Assembly (NCBI GenBank): GCA_000990145.1
Contig: LBSW01000013.1
Location: 1-9,991, forward strand
Length of the DNA stretch: 9,991 nt
From: Parcubacteria group bacterium GW2011_GWB1_37_13
GTDB taxonomy: Bacteria; Patescibacteriota; Minisyncoccia; Phycocordibacterales; UBA9973
Direction: 5' to 3'
Shown piece by piece: positions 6,775 through 9,991 of this stretch. Position 1 is the stretch's first letter. Each line of letters opens with the position of its first letter. The position numbers and the translations under genes were made by a program. The notes under the pieces are model-generated. The model did no database searches and had not been told where the DNA came from. It was given only the letters and a program-made list of their open reading frames with translations.

Positions 6775-7380
6775 TTATTTAAGTTTTTCTATTTCCTTGA
6801 TTAATTTGTCGTTAGCCAAAGCCATATTTGGGTCATCCATGGTGAATCTGATTATTCCTTCTTTGTCGATAATGAAATAAGTATGACCAGGCAAAGAGCC
6901 GGGATGCATGGATGAATTAAGATTTAACACATCATACGTTTTGGATACAGAGCGCGTGGTGTCAAAAATAATTTTTGACTTTACTAAGTTAGTTGATTTG
7001 CTTACGATGTCAAGCCACTGGCTTTTTGGGTCTGTTACGATTGAGAAAGCTACGGTGCTTTCAGTGTCAAATCTGGAATCATTGCCAAGTTCCGCCATTT
7101 GGTTCCAGCAGGCTGGATAACACATTGACCCTTCGTTAAAGAAAAGAACAACATTTTTACCGAGATAATCGCTTAATTTAGTTGTTTTTTTGTCAATTGA
7201 TTCAAGCTCAAAATCAGGCGCCTTTTTGCCTACTGCTTCCTTAAAGTAAATTTTTTCTTTTGCTCCTGAGTCAGCTGTGTTTTTTGTTTCAGAAGGTTTC
7301 TTGTTGCCGGCAAACAAAATTAGTCCGCCGATAATAATTACTATCGCGCTGATGAATATTTTATTGTTTAGTATTTTCAT
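6775..7380 (-). CDS. Membrane-anchored redoxin/peroxiredoxin-like protein (AhpC-TSA fold)
   Basis: A 201-aa thioredoxin-fold protein anchored by one N-terminal helix (about residues 8-25), acting outside the membrane. VGKKAPDFELESIDKKTTKLSDYLGKNVVLFF is the standard AhpC-TSA/redoxin start. It leads to GSMCYPACWNQMAEL, where C87 and C91 form a CxxxC active site. SLPGHTYFIIDKEGIIRF (about 162-179) supplies the cis-Pro loop and the last beta strands. Typical BCP/PrxQ proteins have CxxxxC, so whether this reduces peroxide or acts as a disulfide reductase (TlpA/ResA-like) cannot be told from sequence. It is immediately followed by the CcdA-like gene, which fits a reductant-carrier partnership. The ATG at 7380 has no Shine-Dalgarno and no convincing promoter in the 25 bases between it and the terminator-like hairpin. 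Read-through from upstream may therefore drive the run from here to DUF3105. Confidence 0.85.
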   Translation of the reverse strand: MKILNNKIFISAIVIIIGGLILFAGNKKPSETKNTADSGAKEKIYFKEAVGKKAPDFELESIDKKTTKLSDYLGKNVVLFFNEGSMCYPACWNQMAELGNDSRFDTESTVAFSIVTDPKSQWLDIVSKSTNLVKSKIIFDTTRSVSKTYDVLNLNSSMHPGSLPGHTYFIIDKEGIIRFTMDDPNMALANDKLIKEIEKLK

Positions 7381-7405
7381 AATGATTGGTTTAAGTTAAA
7401 ATAGT

Positions 7406-7429
7406 AAAAAAATCCCCTTGAAGGGATTT
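7406..7429 (-). terminator. Intrinsic-terminator-like hairpin before the redoxin gene
   Basis: On the minus strand AAATCCC (7423-7429), a six-base loop, GGGATTT (7410-7416) and an uninterrupted run of Us (7406-7412, overlapping the stem's last three bases) form a short stem with a U-tract, the form of a rho-independent terminator. It lies 25 bases before the redoxin ATG and after the 122-aa membrane protein. The stem has only three G-C pairs, so it may be partial or conditional. Confidence 0.6.
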
Positions 7430-7431
7430 AA

Positions 7432-7476
7432 AAGACATAGCTAAAAATTTTACGACAAAATTAAAAGCTATGTCTT
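7432..7476 (-). repeat. Long nested inverted repeat enclosing the 122-aa gene's stop codon
   Basis: AAGACATAGCT (7432-7442) and AGCTATGTCTT (7466-7476) form a perfect 11-bp inverted repeat. Inside it AATTTT (7446-7451) and AAAATT (7457-7462) add six pairs around an ACGAC loop, separated from the outer stem by an AAA/AAA internal loop. The TAG stop of the 122-aa gene (7468-7470) lies in the outer stem. The RNA would continue with UUUU and then the terminator-like hairpin at 7406-7429. It may be a terminator, an mRNA-end stabiliser or part of an attenuator. Confidence 0.72.
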
Positions 7477-7836
7477 ATCTGAAAAAGACGGGCTATTTTC
7501 TAAAAGAGACAAATAAAGATGATATTTCCATTTATATAAATACTGTTTTTGTTTTAAAAAATTTTGTTTGCCGAAAAAATACAGGATTATTCCCAGAATC
7601 AAAAATGAAAAGATGAATAATGAAGAAAAAGTCGTTTTTGAAAACTGCTGCCAGTCATTGATATGGTTGAGACTATTATCGCATACAGAAAATCCATTCT
7701 CTGCGTAAGGGCAATTTACCATTGGCGTTTCGGACATATGGTTGACTTTAAACAAGCCAAATACCCCAATACTTGCATAAGCAAGCAAAATGAAAAGACC
7801 CAGGAATAGTTTTACATTATGCGTTTTCATTTTCAT
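7468..7836 (-). CDS. Small two-helix membrane protein with Cys/His/Met-bearing loop
   Basis: A 122-aa protein of no named family known to me. It has two transmembrane helices (about residues 8-30 and 68-89). The loop between them carries H33, M34, M39, C42, C52 and H58 within VNHMSETPMVNCPYAENGFSVC and NSLNHIN. By the positive-inside rule the loop faces outward, because the N-terminus (MKMKTHNVK) and the tail after the second helix (KQKQYLYKWKYH) are basic. Cys, His and Met in a short outside loop suggest copper binding, and I recall similar two-Cys loop proteins near metal genes in Patescibacteria; both points are inference. Its ATG shares one base with the stop of the upstream 39-codon gene (TAATG), so the two are very likely translationally coupled. 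The TAG stop lies inside a long hairpin. Confidence 0.8.
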   Translation of the reverse strand: MKMKTHNVKLFLGLFILLAYASIGVFGLFKVNHMSETPMVNCPYAENGFSVCDNSLNHINDWQQFSKTTFSSLFIFSFLILGIILYFFGKQNFLKQKQYLYKWKYHLYLSLLENSPSFSDKT

Positions 7837-7955
7837 TATTTATTGATTTGTTTGTAAAGCCAGATGCCGAGCAGAATCAGGTCTATCACCACTATTGTCA
7901 TAATAATAATGCCTAATCCTCCGCCCATTATCCCACCATATCCGTATCCCATCAT
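7836..7955 (-). CDS. 39-aa Gly/Met-rich membrane peptide
   Basis: A short gene read directly from the minus strand: ATG-ATG-GGA at 7955 to TAA at 7836-7838. The product begins MMGYGYGGIMGGGLG, continues with a hydrophobic helix (about residues 15-34, IIIMTIVVIDLILLGIWLY), and ends in basic KQINK. Such mini membrane proteins with a Met/Gly/Tyr-rich start and one helix occur near copper-export genes in many bacteria, but I cannot name a family. Support comes from the membrane-peptide design, a perfect TATAAT six bases before the ATG, and the one-base TAATG overlap with the following gene. It starts 40 bases after CopA's stop. Both ATGs (7955 and 7952) are possible starts. It may assist CopA or the adjacent two-helix protein; that is inference. 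Confidence 0.72.
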   Translation of the reverse strand: MMGYGYGGIMGGGLGIIIMTIVVIDLILLGIWLYKQINK

Positions 7956-7961
7956 ATAATC

Positions 7962-7989
7962 ATTATACTTTATTTTTTTAAAAAAGCAA
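7962..7989 (-). promoter_or_regulatory. Promoter with perfect -10 for the 39-aa gene
   Basis: On the minus strand TATAAT (7962-7967) is preceded by a 16-base A/T spacer and TTGCTT (7984-7989, three of six -35 matches). RNA would start at or next to the ATG at 7955, giving a leaderless message. The spacer is TTTTTTAAAAAA-like and could also bend the DNA. The element fills the 40-base gap after CopA, so the small membrane genes may be expressed independently of CopA. Confidence 0.5.
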
Positions 7990-7995
7990 AATTAA

Positions 7996-9991
7996 TTATC
8001 GACCCGTATTCTTTAATCTTAACGAATTCAAAACGACGCTGATACTACTGAATGCCATTGCGATAGCGGCAAAAATAGGGTTGAGTAAAATTTTGAAAAA
8101 CGGATATAGAATTCCAGCGGCGACAGGAATAAAAGCAATATTATAGAAAAATGCCCAGAAAAGATTTTGTTTTATTATTCTCATTGTTCGTCTAGAAATT
8201 TTTATAACTTCCAAAATGAGCATTAGATCTCCCCTCATTAAAGTGATGTTGGCTGACTCCATAGCAATATCCGTGCCTTCTCCCATAGCGATACCAACAT
8301 TGGCCTGTGTAAGCGCCGGAGCGTCATTTATCCCGTCGCCGATCATCGCGACAATTTTTCCCTGCTCTTGAAGCTCGCGCACTTTTTCCGATTTTTTATC
8401 GGGCAATACCTCGCTCATTACATTATCTATGCTGGCTTGCGCGGCGATAGCGCGGGCAGTGCGATCATTATCTCCGGTAAGCATCCAAACATCTATATTA
8501 TTTTTTTTAAGAGCCCGCACTGCCTCAATTGATTCTTTTTTCAACACATCGGCAACAGCAAGCGCCCCTTTTAATTTTTTATCGACTACTAGGATAATTA
8601 CCGTCTTTCCTTCATTTTCAAGCTTCATTATGCTATTTTCGTACGGAGAAATATCAAGACCGATATCCAAAACCAGAGCTCGATTTCCCAAGTAGGCCTC
8701 AACTTTTTTGGATTCAATTTGCAAAAATCCGCGCAAACCCTTTCCGGAAATAGCTTTAAAATTTTCTAATTTATAAAGTTCAATTTTTTCCTTTATCACT
8801 TCATCCAAGATCGCTTTATCAAGCGGATGTGAAGATTTTTGGTCAATACTTGCGGAGTATTGCAATATGGCCTGCGCCAAAGGATGTTCCGACCGCTGTT
8901 CCAACGAAGCGGCAAGATTCAGGATTTCTGTCCGATGACCTTCATTGAATGCTATAATATTAGTCAATTGCGGTTTCCCTTCCGTCAGAGTGCCTGTTTT
9001 GTCTAATATCACCGTGTTTATCTTGCCTCCTATCTCCAGTGAAGTGGCATCTTTAATCAAAATTCCCTTGCTAGCCGCGCTGCCGGAAGAAATCATGATA
9101 GCCATAGGAGTGGCAAGACCTAACGCGCAAGGGCAAGCGATTATTAAAACTGCCACAAAGTTTATAAGGGCAAAAGTAAAAGCGGGAGCGGGTCCGAAAA
9201 AAAACCAAACGATGAAAGTCAGAAAAGCAATAATAAATACCGCGGGAACAAAATAAGAAGAAACTAAATCAGCTAATCGCTGAATTGGAGCTTTAGAGCC
9301 TTGAGCTTCTTCCACCATCTTAATAATTTGCGAAAGCACCGTATCCTTGCCGATTTTAGTCGCGCGGAAAGTGAAAGTTCCGAATTTATTTATAGTGCTA
9401 CCAATAACCGCGCTGTTAATTTTTTTATGAACCGGCATTGATTCTCCGGTAATCATTGATTCGTCAATTTCCGAATCACCTTCAACTATTTTTCCGTCAA
9501 CCGGAATCATTTCTCCGGGTCGGACAACTATCAAATCTCCCACGACAACATCGGCAACCGCTATTTCCACTTCTTTTCCGCCTCTCATGACTTTTGCAGT
9601 TTTGGGCTGTAAACCGATAAGTTTTTTAATGGCTTCCGAGGCTCTGCCTTTCATTAAAACTTCGAAATATTTTCCTAAAAGGATTAGAACGATGATTATC
9701 GCCGAAGTGTCAAAATAAATCGCCGGCGTTATTTCTCCTTTTGTAAAAAAATTTGGGAAAAATGTGACTGCCACGCTGTAAAAATAAGCAGAGAGCGTGC
9801 CGATGGCAATTAAGGTGTTCATATCGGCAGTGCGATATTTAATAAGAAGCTTAAGCCCGCTGTAAAACTGGAAACCGACCCAAAATTGCACTGGGGTGGT
9901 CAAAAGAAGAAGTATCCAATCATTGTTTAAAAACTTAGGTACAAAACCAAACCACTCTGGAAAACTGCCTAAAAATATAAAAACCGAAAGA
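7996..9991 (-). CDS. copA: Cu(I)-exporting P1B-type ATPase, 5' end beyond window
   Basis: Pumps Cu(I) out of the cytoplasm using ATP. At least 664 codons are open to base 9991. TTG at 9903 is an internal Leu: the frame continues upstream through WFGFVPKFLNNDWILLLL into TPVQFWVGFQFY. Counting from that Leu as residue 1, TGES (152-155) is the actuator motif, CPC (257-259) the membrane copper site, DKTGTLTEGKP (301-311) the phosphorylation site, MLTGDN (474-479) and GDGINDAP (522-529) the ATP-domain motifs. YN (587-588) and MAFSS (616-620) are the further copper-coordinating helix motifs of CopA, supporting Cu(I) over Zn. The N-terminal metal-binding region is outside the window. Unusually, the HP nucleotide-binding motif is present twice: SEHPL (H340) and SSHPL (H359). 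The gene ends 40 bases before the 39-aa gene and no terminator is visible between them. Confidence 0.95.
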   Translation of the reverse strand, partial: LSVFIFLGSFPEWFGFVPKFLNNDWILLLLTTPVQFWVGFQFYSGLKLLIKYRTADMNTLIAIGTLSAYFYSVAVTFFPNFFTKGEITPAIYFDTSAIIIVLILLGKYFEVLMKGRASEAIKKLIGLQPKTAKVMRGGKEVEIAVADVVVGDLIVVRPGEMIPVDGKIVEGDSEIDESMITGESMPVHKKINSAVIGSTINKFGTFTFRATKIGKDTVLSQIIKMVEEAQGSKAPIQRLADLVSSYFVPAVFIIAFLTFIVWFFFGPAPAFTFALINFVAVLIIACPCALGLATPMAIMISSGSAASKGILIKDATSLEIGGKINTVILDKTGTLTEGKPQLTNIIAFNEGHRTEILNLAASLEQRSEHPLAQAILQYSASIDQKSSHPLDKAILDEVIKEKIELYKLENFKAISGKGLRGFLQIESKKVEAYLGNRALVLDIGLDISPYENSIMKLENEGKTVIILVVDKKLKGALAVADVLKKESIEAVRALKKNNIDVWMLTGDNDRTARAIAAQASIDNVMSEVLPDKKSEKVRELQEQGKIVAMIGDGINDAPALTQANVGIAMGEGTDIAMESANITLMRGDLMLILEVIKISRRTMRIIKQNLFWAFFYNIAFIPVAAGILYPFFKILLNPIFAAIAMAFSSISVVLNSLRLKNTGR
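8806..8907 (-). repeat. Tandem duplication of the HP motif within CopA
   Basis: SLEQRSEHPLAQAIL (8863-8907) is followed, with a 19-residue period, by SIDQKSSHPLDKAIL (8806-8850). Nine of 15 residues are identical and three more conservative. The DNA is only about half identical, so the duplication is old and kept by selection rather than an assembly artefact. In normal P1B-ATPases this HP segment, which contacts the adenine of ATP, occurs once. Confidence 0.85.

Noticed and set aside
9901..9903. TTG at 9903 as the start of the copper ATPase
   Set aside because: The frame stays open to base 9991 with sensible CopA sequence, and starting at TTG would remove the first membrane helices and metal-binding domain; the gene is simply cut by the window.
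1..9991. Alternative genetic code (TGA read as Gly, as in Gracilibacteria and Absconditabacteria)
   Set aside because: No visible stop is TGA, which raised the question, but all genes run full length in the standard code with no in-frame TGA, so reassignment is not needed. The bias toward TAA fits AT-rich DNA.
1..9991. CRISPR array, insertion sequence, tRNA or rRNA
   Set aside because: No regularly spaced direct repeats, transposase motifs, terminal inverted repeats or tRNA/rRNA signatures were seen on either strand.

Overview
The window looks like part of an AT-rich genome from the Candidate Phyla Radiation (Patescibacteria), most likely a Parcubacteria-type lineage. This is inferred from protein style, not from a marker gene. 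The clues are a large surface protein built from paired-cysteine Ig-like repeats, an FN3 domain and a DUF11-like domain; a degenerate 'C-D-x-N-A-x-N-Y-x5-P-C' motif in it; very tight gene packing; and almost no Shine-Dalgarno sequences. Every supported gene is on the minus strand. Eleven stop codons are visible (9 TAA, 2 TAG, no TGA), and all genes read cleanly in the standard code.

In transcription order (high to low coordinates), the window opens inside a CopA-type Cu(I) P1B-ATPase whose 5' end lies beyond base 9991. Next come an unlisted 39-codon Gly/Met-rich membrane peptide and, joined to it by a TAATG overlap, a two-helix membrane protein with Cys/His/Met residues in its loop. Two tandem hairpins (7406-7476) separate these from a second run: a membrane-anchored peroxiredoxin/redoxin, a CcdA-like thiol transporter, a membrane-anchored protein of unrecognised family with a CC-x8-C-x-H motif and a Cys tail, and a DUF3105 protein. 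After a short gap come an HMA-SafE (TauE/SafE-like) fusion and a membrane-anchored cupredoxin-like protein. The remaining genes look unrelated: the surface protein with its own good promoter, an RluF/RsuA-family pseudouridine synthase overlapping its 3' end, and a cold-shock protein, cut at base 1, with a strong promoter and a leader of about 76 nt.

The region from about 3030 to 9991 reads as one metal and thiol module facing the outside of the membrane. CopA would export Cu(I). The HMA-SafE protein and cupredoxin would bind or pass on copper. CcdA would carry reducing equivalents across the membrane, and the anchored redoxin, the CC-C-H protein and DUF3105 would be redox partners or metal-binding clients. 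Each family assignment rests on visible motifs; the joint function is inference. No copper-sensing regulator (CsoR, CopY or CueR type) and no CxxCH haem-binding motif is visible, so cytochrome c maturation has no support here.

The most unusual features are an internal duplication of the SEHPL nucleotide-binding motif in CopA, the 39-aa peptide, the CC-C-H protein, the tandem hairpins, and two genes whose -10 boxes lie six bases from the start codon, as for leaderless transcripts.
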